In this document: positions 53,811 through 62,950 of the stretch, piece by piece
Layout of the letters: each line of letters starts with the position of its first letter
How positions within the stretch are numbered: the stretch's first letter is position 1
NCBI GenBank assembly: GCA_965250275.1
Contig: OZ252297.1
Location: 2,976,001-3,040,000, forward strand
DNA length: 64,000 nt
Direction: 5' to 3'
DNA from: G965250275 sp965250275
GTDB taxonomy: Bacteria; Pseudomonadota; Alphaproteobacteria; Rhodobacterales; Rhodobacteraceae
Notes under the pieces: generated by a model
What the model was told of the DNA's origin: nothing
What the model saw: the letters and a program-made list of their open reading frames with translations, nothing else
The model's database searches: none
Position numbers and translations under genes: made by a program

Positions 53811-53885
53811 TTTTTAATCTCCTTGCTGGTCTTGGCGAGAGCGCTCTTCTGGCGCCCTTTCAACGAGCGGGGCTATGGATTGCTC

Positions 53886-55229
53886 CTAGCTCCACGGATA
53901 GGGACTGTTCGAAACGGGGTGCAGTTCGCCTTTTGCGAACCGGTCGAAACGGAAAGGCTCGAGAAGATCCTGGGGCTCGCCCAGAACCTCATCCGCAATC
54001 AGATGCCCGACACCGAGCATTTTCCAACCATGGTTGCTGTCGGCAATCACGGTCACGTTCTCGCGGAAATGGTCAAACACCGGGAAGCTGTCTGCGGTGA
54101 AGCATCCGATGCCCCCGCTGGCTTCCTTGTGGTACTTGGGCATCAGCCCTTCATACCGGCTCTGACAGTGCGCCAAGGCGCTCACCCACATATGTGCAAA
54201 CTCGGAGCTGGACACGAATTCAGGGCTGGACGGCCCATAGGGATCGATCTGCACATCGTTTACGGGCGTTTCGACCTTGTAGGGAGACGCGCCCCCCTGA
54301 ATGCCACCGAAGTGCCAATCAGGTTTGTAATAGATGCCCCACATGTCTTCGGTGATGGTCGACCCATCGACGGTTGATGTCAGCGGGGCGTCAGTATCGA
54401 CATGGATGACCGGCGCGAGTGTGCCGTCATCAGCACGGCCCAGATCCGGGTCGACGTTCAGAACACCTTCTTCGAGTTGCCAGAACCGCCACATATCGAC
54501 GTTCTCGTGCACATCACCCTGCAGATCCTTGACGGTGATCTGACTGGGCAGATCCAGCATCGACCAGAAATCCCGCACCCACGGCCCTGCGCCGATCACC
54601 ACATGTTCACAGGTGATGGGGCCTTTGTTCGTTTCCACGGCCCGGATCGCGCCAGACCCGTTCATCGCGTCAAAGCCCGTGACTTCAACCCCTGTGAGGA
54701 TGCGAACTCCGAGGTCTTCGACTTTCTTTGCCAGCGCGTACATGGTTTTTGTCTGGTTCGAAAACCCGCCCCGCTTTTCATGCAGCACACTGGTGATGTT
54801 CTGAGCCTGCCAGTCTCCGAAGTAACCGCGCATGTAAGAGGTGCAGGCGTTCCCGCCCTCGACAAACACACTTTCATAGCCGATGGCCTGCTGTTGGGCG
54901 TAGATGGAACCGACATCATCGCGCATACTCTCGCTGGAGATCTGCATGTATCCGACCGGATGATAGGACAGCCCCTCGGGATCACTCTCCCAGACGTCCA
55001 CAGAATGGGCCATCAAACGGCGCATCGCCGGCTGGAAGTAGTTGTTGCGGACAACCCCACACGCGATCCCACTGGCGCCTGCGGCAATGCCGCTCTTGTC
55101 CAGAATGACGATCCGGCCTTCCACGGATTCGCCGCGCTCAGTCAGACGTTCCGCCAGTTTCCATGCTGTTGAGACTCCGTGAATCCCAGCGCCAATGATC
55201 ACGTAATCCGCATGCTGGGGAAACGCCAT
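53886..55229 (-). CDS. FAD-dependent oxidoreductase, SoxB/DMGDH-like
   Basis: A soluble protein of 447 residues with FAD motif GAGIHG at 13-18 and conserved flavin segments (SGIAAGASGIACGVVRNNY, GPWVRDFW, GWKMLGVGHLIADE). It is similar to sarcosine oxidase beta chains but has no RHDAVAWGY segment, so the covalent FMN site of MgdA/SoxB is absent. It lies 75 bases upstream of gmaS and is divergent from the GntR regulator, so it may be the first gene of that operon. A role in oxidising an N-methylated intermediate is inferred. Confidence 0.82.
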   Translation of the reverse strand: MAFPQHADYVIIGAGIHGVSTAWKLAERLTERGESVEGRIVILDKSGIAAGASGIACGVVRNNYFQPAMRRLMAHSVDVWESDPEGLSYHPVGYMQISSESMRDDVGSIYAQQQAIGYESVFVEGGNACTSYMRGYFGDWQAQNITSVLHEKRGGFSNQTKTMYALAKKVEDLGVRILTGVEVTGFDAMNGSGAIRAVETNKGPITCEHVVIGAGPWVRDFWSMLDLPSQITVKDLQGDVHENVDMWRFWQLEEGVLNVDPDLGRADDGTLAPVIHVDTDAPLTSTVDGSTITEDMWGIYYKPDWHFGGIQGGASPYKVETPVNDVQIDPYGPSSPEFVSSSEFAHMWVSALAHCQSRYEGLMPKYHKEASGGIGCFTADSFPVFDHFRENVTVIADSNHGWKMLGVGHLIADEVLGEPQDLLEPFRFDRFAKGELHPVSNSPYPWS

Positions 55230-55267
55230 GTCGACCTCGCCTGACTTTGCTCGATAAAAGTCTGAGC

Positions 55268-55351
55268 TTGGAATCAATCCAAAAGCAACACATTTCTGAA
55301 CCAATCCTTGCCATTTGGCTCTCATCTCATAGTATTGGATTAATATTGGAT
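55268..55351. promoter_or_regulatory. Operator region between GntR-type gene and FAD oxidoreductase
   Basis: Three related elements lie in the 139-bp divergent space: TTGGA-N5-TCCAA at 55268-55282, CCAAT...TTGG near 55300-55318, and two direct copies of ATTGGAT at 55334-55340 and 55345-55351 (11-base spacing, one helical turn). A shared ATTGG core points to one regulator, presumably the neighbouring GntR protein. Confidence 0.6.
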
Positions 55352-55368
55352 CACAAAGGCGGTCTACT

Positions 55369-56046
55369 ATGCCAAGAAAGAGTTTTTCGGATGTGGCAAC
55401 GCTGCTGCGGCGCTCAATCGAAGACGGCACGTACCAGCGATTCGAGCGATTGCCGCCCTCGCGCAAGCTGGCCGAGGACATCGGTGTCGCGCGCAACACC
55501 TTGCGCGATGCGCTTTATCAGCTGGAACGCGAAGGTCTGCTGGAGACCCGCCCCGGCAGTGGCACCTATGTGAAGATTGCCGGAAACCGGGACACGGTGC
55601 CGGCGGCGATGGACGATGCGACGCCACTGGAACTCATCGATGCACGCTTTGCGCTTGAGCCTCATATCTGCCGGCTCTGCGTATTGCATGGGCGGCGCGA
55701 AGACTTCGAGCATATGGATATGCTGTGCCAGCGAATGGAAGCTGCGATCGACGACCCGATCACCTTTGCAGAGGCCGACACAAAGTTTCACAGCGCGATG
55801 GCCAACGCGACGCGCAACAGCCTGCTGATCTGGCTGATTGGGCAGATCAACACTGTCCGGTCACTGGATGAATGGACCCGCATGCGCCACCTGACGCTCG
55901 ATCATCAGATCATCCAGACCTACAACCTGCAGCACCGTGAAATACTCAATGCGTTGCGGTCCCGCGAGCCGGAGCGCGCGGCGGGCAAGATGAAGGTGCA
56001 TTTGGAAACCGCGCGCCTGTCGCTAACGCGCGCTGCGGATACCTGA
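55369..56046 (+). CDS. GntR family regulator, FadR/FCD type
   Basis: A protein of 225 residues. Residues 1-70 are a winged helix with the GntR signature (LPPSRKLAEDIGVARNTLRD, REGLLETRPGSGTYV). The rest is a helical FCD domain with the metal/ligand residues DTKFHSAMANATRN and LDHQIIQTYN...HREILNAL. Such proteins bind small carboxylates or amines and usually repress. The gene is divergent from the FAD oxidoreductase leading to gmaS and mgsABC, so it is a good candidate for control of the amine cluster. Confidence 0.9.
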   Translation: MPRKSFSDVATLLRRSIEDGTYQRFERLPPSRKLAEDIGVARNTLRDALYQLEREGLLETRPGSGTYVKIAGNRDTVPAAMDDATPLELIDARFALEPHICRLCVLHGRREDFEHMDMLCQRMEAAIDDPITFAEADTKFHSAMANATRNSLLIWLIGQINTVRSLDEWTRMRHLTLDHQIIQTYNLQHREILNALRSREPERAAGKMKVHLETARLSLTRAADT

Positions 56047-56048
56047 AA

Positions 56049-56768
56049 TCAGACCTGTGCCGACGTCTGCATCCAGTTGATGTAGAGGCGCTCCGCCATC
56101 GCGTTGAACTCGGTCATCCTGGCGGCAACGTCGCGGTCCAGCCGTTCTGTCGCCCCTGTCCCCAGTGCTTTGTCAAGCGCCCCCGCGTATTCGGGGATCT
56201 TCGCCCAGTTCTGCACCGTATCGGGTTCGACCTCGATGTGGAACTGCGCGGAATAGGCCCGCGTCCCCCACTTCATCGCCTGCACCGGACAATCCGGCGA
56301 CGTGGCCAGACAGGTCGCCCCCGCCGGCATCTGTTTGACCTCTGCTGAATGCCATTGCAGGCAGGGGAACCGCTCTGGCAGGCCGTCAAGGATGACACCC
56401 GATGCACCTTCCTCCGTGAGCTGAACATCCATAACCCCAATTTCGGGTGTGTCGGACGGGCCAACCGTGCCACCCAAGGCCTCTGCCAGCAGCTGATGGC
56501 CAAGGCACAACCCAAGAAACGGCAGTCCTTTGACCTCTACAGCCTCACGAATAAAGGCCTTCTCCTCGCTCAGCCATGGATGTTCGTCTTCCTGCCAGAC
56601 ATCCATCGGGCCGCCCATGACCCACAAGCCGTCATACCCGTCCAGTGCAGGCAATATTTCTCCCTGATCAAGTTCCACGGCGTCGTAGCTGTGCCCGTCC
56701 TCTTCGAGAAAGCGGCGAAAGACACCGGGATGTTCGACTGTCGCATGTTGCAGGACGAGGAGTTTCAT
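56049..56768 (-). CDS. Type 1 glutamine amidotransferase
   Basis: A protein of 239 residues with a stand-alone class I amidotransferase fold. The triad is visible: Cys88 (GLCLGHQL), His177 (QFHIEVEPD) and Glu179. Family members without a synthetase partner include gamma-glutamyl peptide or amide hydrolases, which would fit a region full of gamma-glutamyl compounds, but no substrate is proven. It ends 2 bases from the convergent GntR gene and follows the GlxA-type gene at 56802 by 33 bases. Confidence 0.88.
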   Translation of the reverse strand: MKLLVLQHATVEHPGVFRRFLEEDGHSYDAVELDQGEILPALDGYDGLWVMGGPMDVWQEDEHPWLSEEKAFIREAVEVKGLPFLGLCLGHQLLAEALGGTVGPSDTPEIGVMDVQLTEEGASGVILDGLPERFPCLQWHSAEVKQMPAGATCLATSPDCPVQAMKWGTRAYSAQFHIEVEPDTVQNWAKIPEYAGALDKALGTGATERLDRDVAARMTEFNAMAERLYINWMQTSAQV

Positions 56769-56801
56769 AAGCTTGCCCCTAAGAGGTTGGTTGCATCTGG
56801 C

Positions 56802-57803
56802 TCAGGCCGCCAGTGGTGTCTTGCGGTCAGTGCGCGGCCGAAGACCAAACCGCGCCTTGTAGGCATTCGAAAAGTGTCCGGCATTCGAAAATCCGGTGGC
56901 GTCCGAAATCTCGCCCATGCTCATGGCGGTCGAACGTATGAGGCGCTTGGCAGTATCCAGGCGCAAATCGCGATAGTACTCCATGACGCTTTGCCCCATG
57001 GCGTCCCCGAACAACCGATTCAAATGACGCGGAGAGACCTGCGCCACGAGCGCCAGCTGCTTCAGGCTCAGTGGATCGCCCACGTGGCTTTCCATCGCCG
57101 CCACCGCTTCCAAAAGATGGGGTGAGTGCGCCCCAAACCGCTCGACCACCCCGCCCCGCTGAGGTGCCGCGGGACCGCGGATATCGGTGTGGAGAAACCA
57201 GTCGCTGACGAGCCGCGCAAAAACACTGCCGTGATGGGTGGCGATCAGCGCGTGCATCAGATCCAGTGGCGCTGTTCCGCCCCCACACGTCACCCGATCG
57301 CGGTCCATCACGTAGAGACGCCGCTCGACAAGGCTGTCAGGGAACTGCTCCGCCAGCGCAGCGGCGTGTTCCCAGTGCACGGTCATCCGGCGTCCCGACA
57401 TGAGCCCGGCATTGGCGAGGATCACCGACCCCCCTGAAACGCCCCCGATCCGCACACCACGGCGCGCAAGTTTTGCCAACCATGCAAACACCGCAGGGTC
57501 TTTGAATGCAAAGGGATCGCCTCCGGCCACAACCAGCAAAAGATCGAGCGCCACCTCATCACCGATTGCATGGCGTCGTTCGATCGAAGCCGCACCAGAG
57601 CTTTCTACCTGCGCCGCCTCACCGAAATGCACCACATCGTAGAGTGTGCGCCGCGACAGAAGGTTTGCAGCGCGCAGCGGCTCGACCGTGCAAGCATACG
57701 ACATCAGAGCGAAGCCCGGAATCGGCAGGATCCCGATCCTGTGCACTCGATTGAGTGAACCAAACTCGTCGTTTTCTGATAAGTTTTTGTCCGGTTTTTG
57801 CAT
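56802..57803 (-). CDS. GlxA family AraC-type regulator next to mgdABCD
   Basis: A protein of 333 residues: a DJ-1/PfpI-like domain (about 20-200) and an AraC helix-turn-helix pair (about 225-325, with MSMGEISDATGFSNAGHFSNAYK). The nucleophile elbow reads GGVSGGSVILA, so the usual cysteine is replaced by Ser; the domain therefore senses and does not catalyse. Relatives (GbdR, CdhR) respond to glycine betaine or carnitine products. It is divergent from mgdA with 58 bases between the starts, so it most likely controls it. Confidence 0.9.
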   Translation of the reverse strand: MQKPDKNLSENDEFGSLNRVHRIGILPIPGFALMSYACTVEPLRAANLLSRRTLYDVVHFGEAAQVESSGAASIERRHAIGDEVALDLLLVVAGGDPFAFKDPAVFAWLAKLARRGVRIGGVSGGSVILANAGLMSGRRMTVHWEHAAALAEQFPDSLVERRLYVMDRDRVTCGGGTAPLDLMHALIATHHGSVFARLVSDWFLHTDIRGPAAPQRGGVVERFGAHSPHLLEAVAAMESHVGDPLSLKQLALVAQVSPRHLNRLFGDAMGQSVMEYYRDLRLDTAKRLIRSTAMSMGEISDATGFSNAGHFSNAYKARFGLRPRTDRKTPLAA

Positions 57804-57861
57804 ATATTGAGCGTTCCGAGCGCGTGTAAGCTCGATAGTGAACCAATTTCATGGAATTGCA

Positions 57862-59112
57862 ATGCGCTACTCGGTTCTGAACATTCTCAAAGAGGGTCTG
57901 ACTGGCAACAAGGGCTGGGCGCCGGTCTGGCGGGAGCCAGAGCCAAAAGCCGATTACGATGTGATCATCGTCGGAGGCGGCGGGCACGGACTGGCAACGG
58001 CTTACTATCTGGCCAAAGAGCACGGTGTCACCAATGTCGCGGTGCTGGAGAAAGGATGGCTGGGCTCCGGTAATGTGGGCCGCAACACCACGATCATTCG
58101 TTCCAACTACCTGCTGGAAGGCAACCAACCCTTCTATGAGCTCAGCCTGAAGCTCTGGGAAGGGCTCGAGCAGGACTTCAACTACAACGCAATGGTCAGC
58201 CAGCGCGGCATTCTGAACCTCATTCACAACGATCCGCAGCGCGACGCTTTTGTCCGTCGCGGAAACGCGATGCGCCTGTCCGGCGCGGATGCAGAGATCC
58301 TTGGCCCTGACGCCATCCGCGAGATGTGCCCCTTTCTTGATTACGATAACGCGCGGTTCCCGATCCAGGGCGCAATCTGGCAACCTCGCGGCGGAACGGT
58401 CCGCCATGATGCAGTGGCCTGGGGGTATGCCCGGGGCGCCGACACGCGTGGCGTCGACATCATTCAGAATTGCGAGGTCACAGGCTTTCAGATCGAAAAC
58501 GGGGTTTGCAAGGGCGTAGAGACATCCAAAGGGTCGATCAGGGCGAAAAAGATCGCGGTGTGTGTGGCCGGGTCCTCTTCGCGGGTGATGGCCCAGGCAG
58601 GCATGCGACTGCCGATCGAAAGCCATGTGTTGCAGGCTTTTGTCTCCGAAGGGCTAAAACCTGTCATCCCGGGCGTGATCACGTTTGGTGCCGGCCATTT
58701 TTATGTCAGCCAGTCCGACAAGGGCGGGCTGGTCTTTGGCGGCGACATTGACGGCTACAATACCTATGCCCAGCGCGGCAATCTGCCTGTTGTCGAAGAT
58801 GTATGCGAAGGCGGCATGGCAATCATGCCCATGATCGGGCGGGCGCGGCTGCTTCGGATGTGGGGCGGCGTGATGGACATGTCGATGGATGGCTCTCCGT
58901 TTATCGACAAAACCCATATCGACGGGCTCTACTTCAACGGTGGCTGGTGTTACGGCGGCTTCAAAGCCACCCCCGCTTCGGGCTTTTGTTATGCGCATTT
59001 GCTGGCCACCGGTCGTCCCCACGAGACAGCAACGGCCTACCGGCTCGATCGGTTCCATCGCGGCGCGCCAATCGATGAAAAGGGCCAGGGCGCCCAACCC
59101 AATCTGCACTGA
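57862..59112 (+). CDS. mgdA: N-methylglutamate dehydrogenase subunit A (SoxB-like)
   Basis: A protein of 416 residues closely similar to SoxB at 10998. FAD motif GGGGHG (38-43) and the RHDAVAWGYARG segment with His182, the covalent-FMN position. It ends HLLATGRPHETATAYRLDRF. The start MRYSVLN matches MKRYSAF of SoxB; an upstream GTG would add eight residues. The subunit set and the nearby gmaS/mgsABC favour N-methylglutamate over sarcosine as substrate; sarcosine cannot be ruled out from sequence alone. Confidence 0.87.
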   Translation: MRYSVLNILKEGLTGNKGWAPVWREPEPKADYDVIIVGGGGHGLATAYYLAKEHGVTNVAVLEKGWLGSGNVGRNTTIIRSNYLLEGNQPFYELSLKLWEGLEQDFNYNAMVSQRGILNLIHNDPQRDAFVRRGNAMRLSGADAEILGPDAIREMCPFLDYDNARFPIQGAIWQPRGGTVRHDAVAWGYARGADTRGVDIIQNCEVTGFQIENGVCKGVETSKGSIRAKKIAVCVAGSSSRVMAQAGMRLPIESHVLQAFVSEGLKPVIPGVITFGAGHFYVSQSDKGGLVFGGDIDGYNTYAQRGNLPVVEDVCEGGMAIMPMIGRARLLRMWGGVMDMSMDGSPFIDKTHIDGLYFNGGWCYGGFKATPASGFCYAHLLATGRPHETATAYRLDRFHRGAPIDEKGQGAQPNLH

Positions 59113-59120
59113 GGTCGGCG

Positions 59121-59405
59121 ATGATCATCAACCACCCCCTTCTTGGTCCACGCGACGCTGCCGAATTTGTCTACAAAGGTGATGCGTCGCTCATCAACCG
59201 CCCCGACGGCATGACCGCCAGCGACGAAGAGATGCACGACTATGCCTATCTTCGCGACAACCCCGCCGGGGAACACCGCGAACTATGGTACCATGAACAG
59301 GGCGACCGCTCCTGGCTGGTTGTCACTCGCGACACCCTGAGCCACGAAATCACATCGGTGGAACTGGCCCGCGACGTGGCCCTTGCAATGGGGCGATCAC
59401 GATGA
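59121..59405 (+). CDS. mgdB: N-methylglutamate dehydrogenase subunit B (SoxD-like, no zinc cysteines)
   Basis: A protein of 94 residues that aligns with SoxD by length, by position in the operon and by segments such as YAYLRDNPAGEHRELWYHEQGD against YLFQRENPKGVHFERWRHVYGC. It contains no cysteine at all: the CPYC pair of SoxD is absent and its HVYGC zinc half-site reads HEQGD (His58, Asp62). Zinc cannot be bound in the SoxD way. It starts 8 bases after mgdA. Confidence 0.85.
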   Translation: MIINHPLLGPRDAAEFVYKGDASLINRPDGMTASDEEMHDYAYLRDNPAGEHRELWYHEQGDRSWLVVTRDTLSHEITSVELARDVALAMGRSR

Positions 59406-62305
59406 CCCAGGTGAACCGGATCAGCGGCGGCCAGATCGACCGCACACGCACGCTCAATTTCCGCTGGAACGGACGGGCTTTGTCCGGCCATCCCGGAGAC
59501 ACGCTTGCATCAGCGCTTCTCGCAAACGGCGTGCGGCTGGTCGGACGCTCGTTCAAGTACCACCGCCCGCGCGGTATTTTTTCGGCCGGGTCAGAAGAGC
59601 CCAACGCGCTGGTGCAGTTGCGCGAAGGGGCAGCACAGGAGCCCAACACCCGCGCCACGACGGTGGAGCTCTACGACTCTCTGGTTGCGACCAGCCAGAA
59701 CCATCGCGGCTCACTCGAATGGGACCTGATGGCCGCCAACGACCTGCTCTCCCCATTTCTGAGCGCAGGATTTTACTACAAGACCTTCATGTGGCCCAAA
59801 GCCTTCTGGGAGAAGATATACGAGCCCGTGATCCGGTCTTCTGCCGGTCTGGGCCGCCTGTCGGGTGCGGCGGACCCGGATGCCTACGATCACGGTTACC
59901 TGCATTGCGACCTGTTGATCATTGGCGCAGGACCCGCCGGTCTGGCTGCGGCGCTGGCGGCGGGACGGGCTGGCGCGCGGGTGATCCTGGCGGACGAAGA
60001 TTTCCGGATGGGCGGACGGCTGAACGCCGAGACATATGTGGTGTCGGACCAGCCCGGAGCGACCTGGGTCGACAGCGCCGTGGCGGAGCTGGCTACTCTG
60101 GGCAATGTGCGCTTGATGACCCGCACAACCGTTTATGGTGCCTATGATCACGGCATTTACGGGGCGCTGGAACGGTGCACCGATCATCTGGCCAATAGTG
60201 ACGGCAAGCCCCGGCAAGTCCTCTGGCGGGTTTACAGCAAGGGCGCATTGATGACCGCGGGTGCAACCGAACGTTCTATTGCCTTCGGCAACAACGATCG
60301 CCCGGGCGTGATGCTGGCGGGCGCGGTGCGCACTTATGTGAACCGGTTTGGGGTGGCACCTGGCAAACGCGTTGCGATCTTCACCAACAACCAGGATGGG
60401 CTGCGAACAGCGACCGATCTCAAAGCACAAGGCGTTGAAATTGCGGGTGTCATCGACAGCAGAAAGAACGAGTACGTGGTCTCGACCAAAGGCCGAAAAG
60501 GGCTGACATCGGTGACCCTCGCGGATGGCAAGACCATCGAGGCCGATTGCCTTGCAGTTTCGGGCGGCTGGTCACCCAACGTGCATCTGACATGCCACCA
60601 TCGGGGTCGCCCGACGTGGCGCGAGGACATCGCCGCATTTGTGCCCGGCGCAGACCTGCCCACGGGCATGCGTGTTGCCGGCGCGGCCAATGGAGCTCTG
60701 ACGCTGGCGGCAGCGTTGCGCGAGGGACACAAGGCAGCAGCCGAAATAGCGCACACGCTCGGCGCCGCCGGCAATGCGGGTGCGGCACCCGAAGCACGCG
60801 ATGAGGTTTTCGAGACCTCTGCATTCTGGCACGTGAAAGACAGCAAACACCGTGCCTGGGTCGATCTTCAAAACGACGTCACTGCAAAGGATGTGAAGCA
60901 ATCCCATCAGGAGGGATTCCGCGCCGTTGAACACCTGAAGCGTTACACCACCCTCGGGATGGCCACGGATCAGGGAAAGACCGCCAACATTCTTGGGCTC
61001 GCGCTGATGGCGGAGGCCAGTGGCAAAACCATCCCCCAGACCGGCACAACGATTTTTCGCCCGCCCTACAACCCCGTGGCAATCGGCGCCTTCGCGGGCC
61101 GGGCGCGCGGCAAAGACTTCCGCCCCACCCGCCTGACGCCCAGCCACGCCTGGGCCAAGGAAAACGGCGCTGACTTCGTCGAAACCGGTATGTGGCTGCG
61201 CGCGCAGTGGTTCAAACAGCCCGGCGAAAAGGGCTGGCGCGACAGCGTGGACCGCGAAGTCCAGCAAACCCGCAGCAGCGTTGGGATCTGCGATGTCACC
61301 ACACTCGGCAAGATCGATATTCAGGGGCGCGATGCCGCAGAGTTCCTGAACCGAGTTTATGCGAATGCCTTTCTCAAACTGGCTGTGGGCAAAGTGCGTT
61401 ATGGCCTGATGCTGCGCGAAGACGGCGTAGCCTATGATGATGGCACAACCGCACGATTGTCCGAGACCCATTTTGTAATGACCACCACCACCGCCAATGC
61501 GGTGACGGTGTTCCGGAACATGGAATTCGCGCGCCAATGCCTGTGGCCTGATCTGGATGTGCATCTGATCTCGACCACCGATGGCTGGGCGCAATTCGCC
61601 GTTGCCGGTCCCAATGCGCGACCGCTGCTGCAAAAAGTCGTGGATGAGCTTGACCTTTCAAACGATGCATTCCCATTCATGGCCTGCGCAGAATGCACGG
61701 TGTTTGGCGGCACCCCTGCGCGGCTCTTCCGGATCTCGTTTTCCGGCGAACTGGCCTACGAAATTGCAGTTCCGACACGTTTTGGCGACAGCATGATCCG
61801 CGGTCTGATGGCGGCTGGAGAGGAATTTGGCGCAGTCCCCTATGGCACAGAAGCGCTCGGCGTGATGCGGATCGAAAAGGGCCATGCGGCAGGAAACGAG
61901 TTGAACGGTCAGACAACGGCACAAAACCTCGGACTGGGCGGCATGGTCTCCAAGAAAAAGGACGCAATCGGGTCGAAACTGTCAGAGCGCCCGGAGATGA
62001 ACCGCGACGGCGATCTGCGGCTCGTGGGGTTCCGCCCCTGCGACACCTCGGTTCTGCTGACCGCCGGAGCGCATTTCCTGAACCCGGGTGATCCCGAGGA
62101 CATGGCGCATGATCAGGGGTGGATGACGTCGGTGGCCTATTCGCCGGAACTGGGTCATTCGGTCGGGCTCGGTTTCCTCAAACGTGGCGACAAACGCATG
62201 GGCGAAACGGTACGCGCCTACTCGCCGGTGCGCGATCAAGACGTCCTGGTCGAGGTTTGCTCACCCCATCACATCGATGCAGAGGGAGTGCGCCAACGTG
62301 GCTGA
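59402..62305 (+). CDS. mgdC: N-methylglutamate dehydrogenase subunit C (SoxA-like)
   Basis: A protein of 967 residues, about 40 shorter than SoxA at 6948. It has the same order: RWNG, GDTLASALL and RSFKYHRPRG at the N-terminus, a GAGPAG nucleotide motif in the second part (about 179), and a GcvT-like folate domain (about 580-960, SFSGELAYEIA). The formaldehyde produced by demethylation is presumably captured on tetrahydrofolate. Its ATG overlaps the mgdB stop. Confidence 0.88.
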   Translation: MTQVNRISGGQIDRTRTLNFRWNGRALSGHPGDTLASALLANGVRLVGRSFKYHRPRGIFSAGSEEPNALVQLREGAAQEPNTRATTVELYDSLVATSQNHRGSLEWDLMAANDLLSPFLSAGFYYKTFMWPKAFWEKIYEPVIRSSAGLGRLSGAADPDAYDHGYLHCDLLIIGAGPAGLAAALAAGRAGARVILADEDFRMGGRLNAETYVVSDQPGATWVDSAVAELATLGNVRLMTRTTVYGAYDHGIYGALERCTDHLANSDGKPRQVLWRVYSKGALMTAGATERSIAFGNNDRPGVMLAGAVRTYVNRFGVAPGKRVAIFTNNQDGLRTATDLKAQGVEIAGVIDSRKNEYVVSTKGRKGLTSVTLADGKTIEADCLAVSGGWSPNVHLTCHHRGRPTWREDIAAFVPGADLPTGMRVAGAANGALTLAAALREGHKAAAEIAHTLGAAGNAGAAPEARDEVFETSAFWHVKDSKHRAWVDLQNDVTAKDVKQSHQEGFRAVEHLKRYTTLGMATDQGKTANILGLALMAEASGKTIPQTGTTIFRPPYNPVAIGAFAGRARGKDFRPTRLTPSHAWAKENGADFVETGMWLRAQWFKQPGEKGWRDSVDREVQQTRSSVGICDVTTLGKIDIQGRDAAEFLNRVYANAFLKLAVGKVRYGLMLREDGVAYDDGTTARLSETHFVMTTTTANAVTVFRNMEFARQCLWPDLDVHLISTTDGWAQFAVAGPNARPLLQKVVDELDLSNDAFPFMACAECTVFGGTPARLFRISFSGELAYEIAVPTRFGDSMIRGLMAAGEEFGAVPYGTEALGVMRIEKGHAAGNELNGQTTAQNLGLGGMVSKKKDAIGSKLSERPEMNRDGDLRLVGFRPCDTSVLLTAGAHFLNPGDPEDMAHDQGWMTSVAYSPELGHSVGLGFLKRGDKRMGETVRAYSPVRDQDVLVEVCSPHHIDAEGVRQRG

Positions 62306-62864
62306 CTTTGCCTTTACCTTGACTGCCGCGCCAATACTGGGGGGTGTTGACCACTCCATTGGCGATAACCGGATTGTGGAACGCAACGACCTTGCCATTG
62401 TCTCGCTGGCAACCCCATTGGGTGGCGGCGCGGCGTTGGCGCAGGCTGCCGAGCAAGGCTGGGGCATACGTCTGCCCGAACCCGGCATGAGCACAACAGC
62501 TGGAGACACGCGTGCAATCTGGACGGCGCCGGATCAGGTGCTGCTGATTTTCCCCCACACATCGCCGAACGCCAACGCTGTGGCGCAGGATAAACTGGCC
62601 GGCACAGGGTACACCACGGAACAGACCGATGTCTGGGTCGTGCTTGAAGTGTCCGGGCCACAAACGCGCGCCGCGCTCGAACGCTTGTGCCCGCTGGACA
62701 CCGCGCAAATGACCGTCGACGCCGCCGGGCGTACTGTTATGGAACATATGGGTGCGATCATTGTTCGGCTTGAGTCGGACCGGTACCTCCTGATGTCGGC
62801 AAGCTCGTCCGCCCTGTCATTCCTGCATGCGGTTGAAACCTCCTACCGCTACGTTGCGGAGTGA
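62298..62864 (+). CDS. mgdD: N-methylglutamate dehydrogenase subunit D (SoxG-like)
   Basis: A protein of 188 residues, exactly the length of SoxG at 6389. It starts at a GTG behind GAGGGAG and overlaps the mgdC stop by 8 bases, the same overlap as soxA/soxG. Segments such as VVLEVSGPQTRAALERLCPLD match RASFRLTGARVREVIAKTCPVD of SoxG. The last gene of the mgd operon. Confidence 0.88.
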   Translation: MADFAFTLTAAPILGGVDHSIGDNRIVERNDLAIVSLATPLGGGAALAQAAEQGWGIRLPEPGMSTTAGDTRAIWTAPDQVLLIFPHTSPNANAVAQDKLAGTGYTTEQTDVWVVLEVSGPQTRAALERLCPLDTAQMTVDAAGRTVMEHMGAIIVRLESDRYLLMSASSSALSFLHAVETSYRYVAE

Positions 62865-62950
62865 TGCTGCGCAGCGTTTCGTCGTCTCGGCATAGCGCTG
62901 TCGCGCAAATAGGACTCGAAAACAGATCCTGATCTGCCATCATTCGCGTC

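Noticed and set aside
57862..62864. Calling the right-hand operon a second sarcosine oxidase
   Set aside because: The subunits are similar to SoxBDAG, but the linkage to gmaS and mgsABC and the cysteine-free small subunit favour N-methylglutamate dehydrogenase. Biochemistry would be needed to exclude sarcosine.
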